Source: Vandiemenella viatica
Lineage: Eukaryota; Arthropoda; Insecta; Orthoptera; Morabidae
Reading direction: 5' to 3'
DNA length: 64,000 bases
Assembly: GCA_031002005.1 (NCBI GenBank)
Contig: CM061919.1
Span: forward strand, 223,694,739 to 223,758,738
Below, one piece after another: positions 1-9,689 of this stretch. How positions within the stretch are numbered: the first letter of the stretch is position 1; each line of letters opens with the position of its first letter. The position numbers and the translations under genes were made by a program. The notes beneath the pieces were generated by a model that was given only the letters and a program-made list of their open reading frames with translations, was not told the DNA's origin and did no database searches.

Positions 1-930
1 GTGTATGTCTCCAACTCGAATTCCTGCAGTGTGAAATTAGTATTGCAGACATGGATAACACCCTCTCGTATTTATTATGAAAAGCTGATTGCAGACGGAG
101 GACTGTATGTGAGCAATAATGTTCTGGCCTAGAATTTGATAGGACACTGGTTCGATTTCAGATCCGCCATCCATATTTCAAATTTCCGTGCTTTTCTCTT
201 AATGGCTCCTACAAATAGTTCCTTTACAATGTAATGATCTATTTATTATCCGTTCATTGTCGACAATCTTCTGTTGGTTTTAATAACCTCTTTATCAACA
301 AAGCCCAAATTAAAACTGGAAATAAAAATTACAGAGGAAGAAATTGTTGTAAATGAAAGCCTTTGTTTGAGATGCAAGACAGAACTATCGATATAGAATG
401 CATAATAAACAGCAAAATGTTTCATACTATGTTTATCAGTACATAAAACCCGTAACAGCGACAGCAGCAACCATAGTTGTATTACCAACTTTTGAATAAT
501 GAAGCACCCAGCAACAAATTGTAGATTTTGCTGACGTTAGTCAGTGACTTCAGTCAGGTGTAATAGTGTCATCAAACTCTCTCAAGGTCGAGTCCATGAA
601 ATTTCTTAGGAACTTCGCAGGCAAGAGTTTACATTAGCGGTAGGAAATTTTCTCAGCCAGCCTTGGAGAAATGGTTATGCTAATGAGGTGATACTTTCCC
701 CACGCTCCTGACCTCAACTTGGGTACCTCCTCCTGATTTCGACAAATTGACAGATTATTTGCCAGCTCCCGTCTCTAGAGGGTGGGTTGCCAAGCATTCA
801 ACACATCATTCATAATACCAGGTACCGATTCAAGGGTGACATTAGACCACCTGCAAGTAATTCATAAAACCTGATAACTGCAGGAGAAGACACCCAAGTT
901 AAGATTAGCATAGTTGTTTTCTCAAGCATA
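1..930. other. Unannotated AT-rich DNA
   Basis: I see no gene or recognisable repeat here. The open frames are short and lack family resemblance. The last 100 bases may be the diverged upstream part of the LINE fragment that follows, but I could not read a convincing frame through them. Confidence 0.5.
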
Positions 931-931
931 A

Positions 932-1195
932 TGGAGTGGGAAAATTTTCTTTTGTTGTTAAGGATGTCAGGGGTTGGAACATATTATCAGGTGAAGTGTT
1001 GAATAATTTACAAAAAAGTTTAAGGAATATAAAATTAAAATTTGTAAATAGGCAAGTAAATGAGGGAGGAATTTAACACTCCAATCATAAAATGTAATTA
1101 AAAATAAAAAGGGGTAATAAGATGACTAGGGGAATTGCCACCGAAGCGTTAACTCCGTCGCAATTAAATTAATAATAATAATAATAATAAAAGAC
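932..1195 (+). mobile_element. LINE 3' end, family L (5'-truncated)
   Basis: A short frame reads GVGKFSFVVKDVRGWN..., then LNNLQKSL, which matches the C-terminal tail of non-LTR reverse transcriptases where a V-R-x-W-N-x-L-P motif is typical. A non-coding tail follows with the core TTGCCACCGAAGC and then an AAT-repeat tail (about 1168-1190). The same tail core occurs in copies near 38.05 kb and, more diverged, near 48.9 kb, so this is one family. The simple-repeat tail is typical of CR1-like elements, but clade assignment is inference. Only the last few hundred bases are present. Confidence 0.6.
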
Positions 1196-2237
1196 AATTT
1201 CCTCGGGATCCGAATGATGCATTAACGAAATGGCAGTCTAAAGTTTCTGTCCTACCATGCAAACACTTATGAAAAGCGTGTCATCTTCCATGTACCTAAT
1301 CAAACCGTCGTACCTATAGTCTTGAATTTGTGTGTCAGGCGACAGGTACATTTTTAATATCAGAAATAATGTGCTACACAGTGTAAGCTGTTTTTTCAGT
1401 GTCTGAAAGGAATTGCTATCAATCAAGTCAATTGGTAGTTCTGTACAGTGAATGTGGAGTGCAGTAAAACTTTCCTCCATGGCATCACAAGTGTAGATGT
1501 AATGAACATTTTAAATGTGTTACTGCAACACATACAATCCCTGGTTCCGAGTCTCCATGTTGCTTTGGCAATAGCGACTGGCTTTGTTTGAGATATTCGC
1601 GACTTGCCGAGTGATGTATCACTGTGTGTAACGGAACTGTTAGTTGTAGACGCGCGGGCCATTGAGTGTGCTCTTCGTTCCGCGATATTCGTCGGTGTTA
1701 TTTGTGTCTGCCCTCCGTCGTTAAGGACTCTCAGACGGAGCAGAGAAGGGAGAGAGGAAAAGCGCAGTCCATGTTAACGAGGACCATTCCACTTGCCAGC
1801 CACGCTTCGTTTAATGTTTGTGTGTAACTTTCCAACACGCCATGTTATGAACTGGGGCGGTGTTCTCCCAAATGTGTATTTTATTCATTTTTTGTTTTTT
1901 TACATACGTAGCTCTGTTGTTTATCACTATCTTGTACACTAATTATTCCATTTGTGTGTTTATATGAACACTAACATCTTCCTGCTGTTTCTTCCATGCG
2001 GACTGGGCGTAATAAAGCGTTTGCCTATTGTTTTTCTAATAAATTTAGTAGCAAAGCACAAATATTTTTAGGGTAGTATCTTTGTAACCTTTACCGTACA
2101 TTAAATTACACGATTTCGTTACGCTCACTGGAGTGTCAATATTTGATGTTATGGCTAGATTAACGTTTTACATATATTTTAACGTATTCTGTGTCAGTAA
2201 ATCGCAGAAATAAAAAACCAAAGTATAATTCACACTA
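1196..2237. other. Unannotated DNA
   Basis: No gene is supported. A moderately GC-rich stretch at about 1620-1800 stands out from AT-rich surroundings but contains no convincing open frame. Short shadow frames on the minus strand are not family-like. Confidence 0.4.
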
Positions 2238-3082
2238 CAGGGCGTTCGCCGGGAAACGCAACCCACTGTTAGAGCTACAAGGAAGAAACTGCTCCCGGCG
2301 AGCGAGCGCTCAGTTTCCGGCATTGTTCGACCGTCGGCCGCGGACTATTTCATAATAATTACGCTTCATAAACTTGTGTGCTAAGCATTTAAATGTGACG
2401 TAATTCATTAGCTTACCTTATAAAAGATGCTGGAAGTGTTGACCCTCTTGTGTAATGCATATTTCACATCTTCTGAACATATTTCGAGACACACTCTGCC
2501 CTAACTGACTTGATGATTTTTTGGGTGACTGCTCTAGTCGAAAAGCGATATCGTCAATTTTCTCCTCTGTGAGAATACGGTTGACCGACAGTCTCTTTTT
2601 GTTAAAAAATGAACCCGTTTCTCTTACTTTTTTAACCAGACGCAGAATTGTTGATTTAGCTGGCAGTAAAGCGCCAGGAAATTCGCGACGAAATTTACTG
2701 CGACACTTTTTAAACGACTTCTTCTTCACATATGTATCGTAGAGAAATATTCTTTGTTGCAAACTGTAACGTACCATAATTTTACTCACACTCAAACACG
2801 GTACAGATTAATAAGAGTATGAATCCCCAAACCAGCCAAACCGCAAAGAAACGTTTATTCACAACACTGATTAATAAGAGACTGAAGTCACAAACTATCT
2901 ACAATGCAAAGAAACCGTTCTTAACAATGTAAGGGTCACTGCACTGCACTGTTGGGGCAGCGGAGGTGTTAAACAGTGCGGTGATTCACGGTGCCGTGTG
3001 GCGGAAACTGCTGGCATTACTGACCGAGCAAGTTGCCGACGGCAACAGACTGGGAGGGTAGCGTTTTCCGGCGAACGCCCTG
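2238..3082 (-). mobile_element. Internally deleted mariner-like element (MLE-1)
   Basis: The ends are inverted repeats of about 26 bp beginning CAGGGCGTTCGCCGG, with two mismatches between the arms, and each end is flanked by TA (2236-2237 and 3083-3084), the target duplication of the Tc1/mariner superfamily. The element is about 845 bp, well short of the roughly 1.2-1.4 kb of an autonomous copy. The only coding content is a 119-residue frame on the minus strand that joins the two ends of a transposase. It is a deletion derivative that keeps its ends and could in principle be moved in trans. Confidence 0.85.
2418..2777 (-). CDS. Truncated mariner transposase: DNA-binding N-terminus fused in frame to C-terminus
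   Basis: I chose the ATG at 2777 (MVRYSLQQ...). Residues 1 to about 90 resemble the DUF4817 helix-turn-helix region found at the N-terminus of many arthropod mariner-like transposases: YSLQQRIFLYDTYV, then CRSKFRREFPG, then RLVKKVRETGS, then LTEEKIDDIAFRLEQSPKKS. The last 24 residues or so (VSRNMFRRCEIC...HFQHLL) resemble the extreme C-terminus of the same family. The catalytic D, D and D residues between them are missing, yet the reading frame is intact across the junction near 2490. The product could bind DNA but could not catalyse transposition. It lies inside the MLE-1 inverted repeats. Expression is unknown; it may simply be a neutral deletion product. Confidence 0.7.
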   Translation of the reverse strand: MVRYSLQQRIFLYDTYVKKKSFKKCRSKFRREFPGALLPAKSTILRLVKKVRETGSFFNKKRLSVNRILTEEKIDDIAFRLEQSPKKSSSQLGQSVSRNMFRRCEICITQEGQHFQHLL

Positions 3083-3403
3083 TATATTTTAACCACGTGT
3101 CGTTACAGATGGGCTGAATAATTCGTTAGAAGCGGCGTTTGCAATGCGAGCATTTAGTGATGTATTGACTCCCACATGTACATTAATAACGTCATTTTTT
3201 TCGTACGCCATACCCTACGTGTAAAATTACTGTGAAATTTGTTGACTACAGAAGGTCACGTGAAAAATACAAACTCTACATCTGAAACTGGAGTTCAATA
3301 ATTTTTACGTGCACTACCAATTTTTTAACTACAGAGGAAGACGCGGTTTCTTCCCCTCAGGTTTTGGTGATATTTTAGTCCGAGACTGTCACAACGACAA
3401 CTA
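3083..3403. other. Spacer between two mariner elements
   Basis: About 320 bases with no recognisable gene or repeat. It separates two independent TA-flanked mariner insertions. Confidence 0.5.
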
Positions 3404-4058
3404 CAGGGTGCGGCAATAAAACCTCTCACATTTCACGTAGCCGGCGTGCGGGTTGTAGTGAGGATACTGATGTGGAATGTGTTTTGTTTTAAAGAGGTGT
3501 ACATGCCGGCTTGGTGAGCATCGTGCGTTTGTTGTGGACGAATTTATTCGTAACAGTTGTTCTCAGATTTTCGGAGACGATTCGAACTTGGCCTACATGA
3601 TCGTGTCCCGGATAGAAAAACTATTCAACTGTGGGTGTCAAACTTTAGAAAGACAGGTTCAGCACTAAAAAAAAAAACCCTACAAGCAGTCCTGGGATTG
3701 CAACAACGCCGGAAAATTTGGCGCGTGTGAGTGTGTCTATGCAAACATTCACCAATCTTTGGGGACACTTGAAGCCTATAGTGTACAAACATCGTCCCAC
3801 AACACTGCAAGCACTTAAAGAGGCCATTACCCAAGAATTGGCAGCCATTCCAAGAGAAATTACGTATTATGTATGGAGAACTTTCTGGATAGACTTTGTC
3901 AATGTGTCAACAATGGAGGGTAGATATAATTTTTAAAACCAAATAATTAAAAATGGCAAAGTATGTATTTTTCATAAATAAAAGTAATTATTCTCTATCA
4001 TATTTAGTTTTTATGTGACAACACATTAAAATGAGGGAGGTTTTATTGCCGGTCCCTG
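3404..4058 (+). mobile_element. Internally deleted mariner-like element (MLE-2)
   Basis: Terminal inverted repeats read CAGGGTGCGGCAATAAAACC at the left and the near-complement at the right (GGTTTTATTGCCGGTCCCTG), with TA on both sides (3402-3403, 4059-4060). At 655 bp it is about half the length of a complete element. It contains separated N-terminal and C-terminal pieces of a transposase. Its TIR differs from those of MLE-1 and MLE-3, so these are three different mariner lineages. Confidence 0.85.
3489..3936 (+). pseudogene. Mariner transposase pseudogene (N- and C-terminal pieces, frameshifted)
   Basis: Three frames together give a recognisable DUF4817-type N-terminus: GEHRAFVVDEFIRNSCS, then after a frameshift RRRFELGLHDRVPDRKTIQ and WVSNFRKTGSALKKK, then after another shift TTPENLARVSVSMQ. 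The sequence then jumps directly to the C-terminal part NLWGHLKPIVYKHRPTTLQA...AAIPREI, ending at TAA 3934-3936. The catalytic core between these is deleted. Two frameshifts plus the deletion make it non-functional. An A-run at 3666-3676 coincides with one frameshift. Confidence 0.75.
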
Positions 4059-4214
4059 TATTTGTCCAGTCGTGGAAATCTGAAAAGTTGGCACGTCTAG
4101 AAACAAGTAACAATAACCAAATGTGGACTGAGTTTTAGGTTTTATTGCGTTCTGTGCTGATTTGTAGGTTTTCCGCAAATCTTCCGACAGCTAATATTTA
4201 AAATTCTGTAATAC

Positions 4215-4440
4215 AATCAAGAGCGTTCTGGTGGCTGCACGAATCCCGGCAGGCGCAGCAATTTTTGAGAGTTGTGTTTAATCATATGAGCTATGCCAGG
4301 ACGCTCCGCGGTTCGGATTCCACGTTAAACTGTAGGTCCCAGAGGAAAGGAACTGGCAAATGGCTTAGTATGCTTCCTTCTGGATGATCCAACCAACCTT
4401 CGGGTTGTGGACTAAGTTAAGTTAGTAGAATCAAAAATTT
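4215..4440 (+). mobile_element. SINE-3 fragment (degenerate)
   Basis: The segment shares with better copies (49.4, 49.9 and 58.1 kb) the sequence order CTGGTGGCT..., then a GCCAG-ACGCTCCG block, GGTTCGGATTCCACGTTAAA, and TAGGTCCC. The tRNA-like head is badly degraded, and the internal B box cannot be found. No target duplication is obvious. Confidence 0.5.
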
Positions 4441-5284
4441 TACATTACATTACATCATTGTTTGAACTTTTTTTATGTTAGCGTATTAACTTTCTTGATT
4501 GTTGAATTAGTAAGATAATGTTACAGGATTGCCACCGTTGAGTTGAAACCTTCTTGAGGTTTCGTTTTTATTTTCTAATCGGAATTATAGCACAAAACTA
4601 AAAATAATGGGAAATTAAATTAATTGAATCGTCTGTGGGAAGATTTTTGTACCTGGATGATTTTTTTCACCTTTACACGTTGTCCTTATTTATTGCCTAG
4701 TTTTCGCTTTCCAGCTCCGTCCAGCAAGCCTGCGCAAAAGTTGTCGTCGCGGCATTTGGTTTATTTGCGGTGCTGTGCTGTCTTGTCGGCCACATCTAAG
4801 CGACTGATGCTGCGGCGGATACGCTTGTTGGTCCACCTCTGCGTGTCAGTCCGGCAACAAAATAAACGAACGAACCAAGCAGCTCCTGCTTCAAGCGATG
4901 AGCGCTCTGCTCTATATTGCTCATGAGGTGAAGAGCATCGACCAAACTCATTGAGTTATAAGGAACACAACAGTCAAATACAGTTGTAACGTTTGCTATA
5001 GTGTTGTCTGTCCATGAACTTTTGTGGATGGTTGAGAGTTAACTTCGTTATACAGTAAGGAGAAGAAAGTCTCCCCTAAGCTTTAATAATGGTTCATTAC
5101 AGCCATCGCTCGAAGGAGAGGGGGAATTCGAATCAGAATGTCATACAGTGCTTCTTTCTGCTCCAGTCATTTTAAAAATAGATGCACTCGGGTGTAAAAT
5201 AGTTCCCAAATCACAAATTTAGTAATAATATAGTAATAGTAGAAATAAATATACAACACTTCGCATTGATTTAAACCAAAATCA
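4441..5284. other. Unannotated DNA
   Basis: A GC-richer patch lies at about 4690-4925 with a 100-codon open frame on the plus strand (4624-4926). That frame has no recognisable domain and starts at a non-ATG codon, so I do not call it a gene. The rest is AT-rich with nothing recognisable. Confidence 0.4.
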
Positions 5285-5286
5285 GA

Positions 5287-5345
5287 TTATCGTATGGCAT
5301 TGTTGGCCGGAAACCCCAAAGGATTGTTTGGTCGCCGATTGACAG
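5287..5345 (+). repeat. Short dispersed repeat (SINE-5 fragment)
   Basis: The block TATGGCATTGTTGGCCGG followed by CCAAAGGATTGTTTGG recurs near 39.87 kb (TATGGCATTGTTGGCCGG, then CCGAAGGATTGTTCGG). A phrase of this type (GCATTGTTGGCCGGGAG) is, to my knowledge, part of SINEs common in orthopteroid insects. Only a fragment remains. Confidence 0.45.
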
Positions 5346-5394
5346 GTTTCGATTCGCCCCGCAATGGGCCTCTTATCTTCGCTATCTAATTTAA

Positions 5395-5605
5395 CACGGT
5401 AATCATACCGGGTACAGGGGACCTAAAGTTTAATCTGGAATCCAAACCACGGAAGCGTTCTGGTGTACTTCACATTAAATTGAAAGCTGTGCCAGAGGTG
5501 AAGGTCGTGTTAAGCACCTACGAAAATCCAGAGATAGGGATTCGAAACGAGGACCTGTCGATCTCCAGTAAACGCCTGAACCACTGAGCCACCAGATCAC
5601 TCAAT
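5395..5605 (-). mobile_element. SINE-3, tRNA-headed
   Basis: Read on the minus strand, a tRNA-like head comes first (CTGGTGGCTCAGTGGTTCAG as A box, then a TTTCGAATCCC B box). The family body follows: TTCACCTCTGGCACAGCTTT, the AGTACACCAGAACG block, GGATTCCAG and the TACCCGGTATGATTACCG end. The head is related to tRNA promoters but lacks the matching stems of a functional tRNA. It is among the more complete copies of this family in the window. Confidence 0.7.
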
Positions 5606-5882
5606 TTAAACGAGGGGTTCTCAAACTATTTCGTACCACGCCCCCTGTCTGTCATAAGAATTCTTCCCATGTCCCCCTCCTCCTTTTCCACGATTAAGTT
5701 CATGATTGTCAAGGGCCTTACTGCAGGTATAGGACTTAAAACACCGCCATTAACATTTGGTACTGTTTGTTAATAATAGTTATATGTAAAAAGTTAGGCC
5801 CTAATACGTTAGCGGTCTGTAGAATTATTTTTTTGACATTTTACCTGTCAGCAGGTAAAAAATGTTAAAAAAGCTTTTTACC
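5606..5882. other. Unannotated DNA with a small hairpin
   Basis: The short hairpin TTTTACCTG-TCAG-CAGGTAAAA sits at about 5841-5865. Nothing else is recognisable. Confidence 0.4.
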
Positions 5883-6095
5883 TGATGGCTTTACGCCTCG
5901 CCACCGTTTAGGTCATTAGAAGCGGGAAAGGGGTGAGAATGAACGGAAAGGAATTCGGCCATAGTCTTCTGAAGAAACCATCTCGGCATTCGCCCGAAGT
6001 GATTTGGGGAAACCATTGAAAACCGAAATCCGAGTAGCCGCACGGGGATTTGAACCTGCGTCTTCCCGAATGGAAAACCAGAGACTGATATAGAG
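5883..6095 (-). mobile_element. SINE-1 copy
   Basis: On the minus strand the copy begins in a tRNA-like head with a B-box-like CGCAGGTTCAAATCCCC, then carries the family body: a GGTTTTC segment, CAAATCACTTCGGGCGAATG, GGCCGAATTCCTTTCCG and a final GAGGCGTAAAGCC. SINE-1 is the most numerous family here (about 14 copies in both orientations). The A box is damaged in this copy. Confidence 0.7.
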
Positions 6096-6737
6096 GTTGG
6101 CCTGTTATTATTTTGTCTGTGGGCCAAGCATAATAGGAGATACTAAATCCATCTTCCTACCAAAGAGAACACAGAGGTGTTATTTTCTTGCTATAACCGA
6201 CATGCTACAACTAACAATAAAATCGGCGAAGTATGAAACCATTTTGCTCTTTTCTGTGTCTTTTGCTGTGCACACCATTTTATAAGTGTTAATTAATTGT
6301 CTTGTTTGATAGAATCATTTTCCTCATTCGTTCAACATTTATCGTTCTGTCTTTAGTTCTTTCTTCAGCACTTATATTGCATTTTGAAATAAAATTTAAT
6401 GTTAACGTGCATTTTTTTTCGATCCATGATTTAGAATAAACACGAAAACACACGTTATTATAAAAGACTCAGAACCGAACACGTTGAAGCTTGTGACACG
6501 CTAATATTAAGCCAGCACACCACTTGCTCCGTATCAAATGAAACTTGTCTGCCACTATTTGCCGCTCACCAACAATATTCACCCTACATTTTTTTTACGC
6601 GTACATACCTCGAACGACACACCCTGTTTACTGGCCTTCAAAAGTTCTGCTTCTAGTCGCTTCTCAGTGCAATCTGTGCGAATGTTGTAATGTACTCAGC
6701 ATAGCACAAATCTCCATTGGGAAAAGTAAACATTGGG
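6096..6737. other. Unannotated AT-rich DNA
   Basis: No recognisable gene or repeat. Two 60- to 66-codon open frames (6097-6285, 6545-6745) have no family resemblance. Confidence 0.4.
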
Positions 6738-6943
6738 CGTGGTGAGTGAGCGGTGGCTCTGCCCTCGCATTCGGATTTCGATTTTGCTTGGTTTTCCCAA
6801 ATCACTCCAGGTGAATAACGAGATGACTCATTCAAACGGCCATAGTCGAATTCGTTCCCGTTCCTCGCCCCCAGACGTTTCCCGTCGCAAGTGACTTCAA
6901 CGTCGAGGAGGCGTAAAGCCATAAGCAAATTAAAAACCCTCAC
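6738..6943 (+). mobile_element. SINE-1 copy with deleted B box
   Basis: The head GTGAGTGAGCGGT...GCCCTCGCATTCGGA runs directly into the body, so the tRNA B box is lost by a small deletion. The body (CCCAAATCACTCCAGGTGAA, TCGAATTCGTTCCCGTTCC) and tail (GAGGCGTAAAGCCATAAGCA) are clear. Without a B box it could not use the usual internal Pol III promoter. Confidence 0.7.
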
Positions 6944-7305
6944 TCATTTCTGAGCCAGATGGGATGTTACTCTACCCTGCCTCAACGTTAACGATTCAAT
7001 ATCGACTGAGCTGGAATCCCCCTCCCCAAAAAAAAAAAACACTGTCTTTCCGTTAACAATATCCCTTTCGATGTTTCCCGACTGTAGTAGTAATTGACTG
7101 GTTGACTAAATTTGAAAAAAATGGTTAATACTTTACCTTATCACCTATTTTACCCAAGAAACGTGTTTTTTTCCAACAAATCGAACATTTAAATTAATAA
7201 TTTTTCATTTTTAAAAAGCAATTTAAATTTACCTCGAAAACGCTTAAGACTGTCTTGGTGTCTTGAATGACGTCACGCCGTGCGAAACAAACAGTACGAT
7301 CGTGT
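6944..7305. other. Unannotated AT-rich DNA
   Basis: An A-run lies at 7028-7039. No gene is recognisable. The right edge leads into the inverted arm of the Harbinger remnant. Confidence 0.4.
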
Positions 7306-7460
7306 CTGTGTATAGCCTGGCACGCACACTCATGTTAGTCGATGGTTTTGCTTGCACAATCTCAAGTTGTAGTGCAGGATGGAACATTTAAAGGAACTCA
7401 GCTGAGCCCACAGATACTCCGTTTACTACTTCATTTTACTGTCAGTTGTGAAATGTAAAT

Positions 7461-8528
7461 ATGGCTGACATACAGAAATTAGCTGTTGCCGCTGCTATTG
7501 TTCTGATAATAAGAAAGAACAGAATTTGAGAAACATTGGTTACTTAAAAGAGAAGAATTTAGTCACGTTAATTTACTAAACGAATCTAGCGAGAACCTGA
7601 AGATTCATGTAGATATGTTTGCGTGAACCAAGAAACCTACTTCGAGTTACTGGTAATGGTGACTTGCACGTATTAAAAGGCAGGACACTAGAATGAGAAA
7701 CGCAATCAGGGAGCGTGCACAAACCACGTAGCTCCTTTTTGGCATCCTTTAACCCCCCCCCCCTCCCCCCCATGTAGCACGAAGCTTTTTTCCCTTTTGA
7801 TTCCAGAAGACATTTTTTACTGTTTTCTGTTGTTAGACGATTGTAAATTATATAAGGAGATAATTACTGACGGAAATAAATACTCACATGCTGTTGTGTT
7901 CCTCATTTTAACTGTGAAAAATGTTATGAATGGAAAGCTACGTGGCCTGGCTCGGAACCCCCTCCTCCCCCCACGTAGCCCAGCGTAGCCTTCCAGCCAA
8001 CCCCCCCCCCCTTTCCCTGGACCGAGCCACGTGGTTTGTGCACGCTCCCTAAGTAGTAACACACCATGAACGTCTTGGTGTTACATTGAGGTTTTTAGTA
8101 ACAGGTAGATGTTACGATATTCAGTGTGCTGATAAGAAACAACAGCATGTCAAAATAAAAGAAGGGTATTTCCATGTCTTCGGTACCAGACTCATTTCTA
8201 CGTGATTCCTTATATTTTTTTCTGTTCTTTAGTTTTTATAAGTTTCTTTATTTCTCAATTGATTAACTTCTTTCAATTTATTGATAAGAATATCATGTGC
8301 GGCACTTTTTCCTTCTGTTTGTTTAAATAATATCTACTTTTGATTTTTCACAGACTTTAATTTTGTCTGCATAAATCAATAAATTCAGTGAGAAATTCTA
8401 GCGACGTTAGTCAAATATCCGTCATGCAAGACGTAAGCACGCACAAACACGCCTTGTTGCTGAACGACAAGTTGGAACACCCACGGAAAATCAAGAACAT
8501 TCTGAATGCCTTCAAACCAAATAATTGA
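7461..8528 (+). pseudogene. PIF/Harbinger transposase pseudogene, split by a MITE
   Basis: The start at ATG 7461 reads MADIQKLAVAAAIVLIIRKN then stop, an N-terminus style I associate with insect HARBI1-like transposases. After a gap come LLKREEFSHVNLLNESSENL and, further on, KRQDTRMRNAI, which matches the region before the conserved ERL-x-VTLRFLATG motif. The MITE at 7709-8050 interrupts here. Immediately after it the expected sequence resumes as HHERLGVTLRFLVTGRCYD. A later frame (8385-8528, SVRNSSDVSQISVMQDV... to a stop) may be a C-terminal part of the same element, but I cannot place it. The DDE catalytic region is not recognisable. Confidence 0.65.
7709..8050. mobile_element. Family A hairpin MITE, copy A1
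   Basis: The ends are GGGAGCGTGCACAAACCACG and its complement. Inside each end are C-rich runs on this strand. A central AT-rich core of about 150 bp (GATTCCAGAAGACATTTTT, ACATGCTGTTGTGT, ATGGAAAGCTACGTGGCCTG) is shared with copies A2-A4. The flanks are TCA and TAA, which would be a decayed TTA/TAA-type 3-bp duplication. It sits within the Harbinger transposase reading frame, so it is younger than that element. Confidence 0.8.
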
Positions 8529-8689
8529 CGGAACATAACAATTAAGTTGATCGACTTGTCCGCACAGACTCTCCGTTTTGCATTACAACTTGAGACTGTA
8601 CAAGCAAAACGATCGTCAAATATGAGTGTGCGCCACGCTTAAGGCAGATGTTAGTTTCCTTCGTTTTCTTTAATTAAAAATGATTATAG

Positions 8690-8830
8690 TACTGTATAGT
8701 TGCCGGGTGTAAAAACACAACTATAAAAACTTCAAACAATATATTTATATATTATGTTCCAAACAATGAACAAATACGGAAAAAGTGGCTAAAACTTGGT
8801 AGATGCGTAATGGCGTTCTCGGTCACGTGA
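8690..8830 (+). pseudogene. THAP domain fragment (N-terminal half)
   Basis: The frame reads YCIVAGCKNTTIKTSNNIF, then YVPNNEQIRKKWLKLGRC and a stop at 8828-8830. THAP domains are C2CH zinc fingers with an N-terminal C-x2-4-C pair, here C-x4-C, followed by a region with a proline and a conserved tryptophan (KKWLKL here). The downstream Cys and His ligands are missing, so this is half a domain. A stop codon precedes the fragment. THAP domains occur in P-type and some other DNA transposases and in host proteins. The position, just outside a Harbinger remnant, favours a mobile-element origin, but an isolated exon cannot be excluded. Confidence 0.55.
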
Positions 8831-9261
8831 CTGAACACGTAATTTTGCGGAATTTATTTTCTAAAAATAATAATAATCTTTATATTTTATAATAAATAAT
8901 TTTGTTTTATGTTATCTCCTTAGCATGATTACTCGTCAAAAACTGCAACCCATCCGATTTATTCTTGGTGGATACAATCCTATTGTACGTGGTCGATCCT
9001 ACCGATTTCTTTTGTGCTGTTTGGGTGGGGGGGCGAAAATTTTACACGAATTGGATGAGTTCGTTATAGACTTGTAATGTAATTAGTGACGCCACAGCAG
9101 TTAAGCTTTCTGCTATTGTATTTTTATATATAATTATTATTTCCCCGCTGTTAGCTGCTGCGGAGTTTGAGTGGGTGATTCCCAGGCCGTAATTGCCCAT
9201 TCAGTTCCAAATTTTACATCTGCAGTTGCACCAACTCAAGTACCGGAAATAACAACGATTT
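8831..9261. other. Unannotated DNA
   Basis: AT-rich with a short G-run at 9026-9034. Nothing recognisable. Confidence 0.4.
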
Positions 9262-9432
9262 GTTCGTAATTTAGTTGCTCGCCGGTTCGAGTCCGGCCGA
9301 GGGCATGGGTGTTTAGTGTTGTGTCTGTGAATGTCTTGTTCGTGTTGTAGTATCCTTTGTCAATACTTGATAGCAACAAATCACATTGAGCTGGCTGTAT
9401 GGCCCAGTAGCCGAATGGCATTTAAAAAAAAA
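9262..9432 (+). mobile_element. SINE-4 copy, 5'-damaged
   Basis: The B-box-like GCCGGTTCGAGTCCGGCCGA is followed by GGGCATGGGTGTTTAGTGTTG, then ACATTGAGCTGGCTGTATGG, CCGAATGGCATTT and a short A tail (about 9424-9432). It matches the fuller copy at 24.67-24.91 kb. The left part of the tRNA-like head is replaced by unrelated sequence. Confidence 0.75.
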
Positions 9433-9689
9433 ATTGTTGCAGCTAGTTTCCTGTACCAGTAAATTCGTATCGCAGTCGATCCTAATACTGCCTCTAAAAG
9501 GACTTTATAATTTTGGAAAGCTATAAAAATTTGTACAAATAATTTACAGAAGTAGCATGTGTTTTATTCTTTAGCGACTTATTGATCACCAGATTGTGAA
9601 TCCCAAACACCAGTGCACTACATATTGAAAGAAGGCATACCACAATGTTGATACTGGTTCATATAATGGATTGGAACTTTAAAGTAGAC

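Larger units (their letters stand above)
7306..8650 (+). mobile_element. Decayed PIF/Harbinger element with inverted arms, hosting a MITE
   Basis: Inverted arms of about 75 bp lie at about 7306-7385 and 8568-8650. They share GCACACTCAT, then GTTTTGCTTG and CTCAAGTTGTA in opposite orientation. Between them are fragments of a Harbinger-type transposase, interrupted at 7709-8050 by a family A MITE. I could not fix the outermost ends or a target duplication, so the limits are the detectable arms and not necessarily true termini. Point mutations and stops show it is long dead. Confidence 0.65.
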
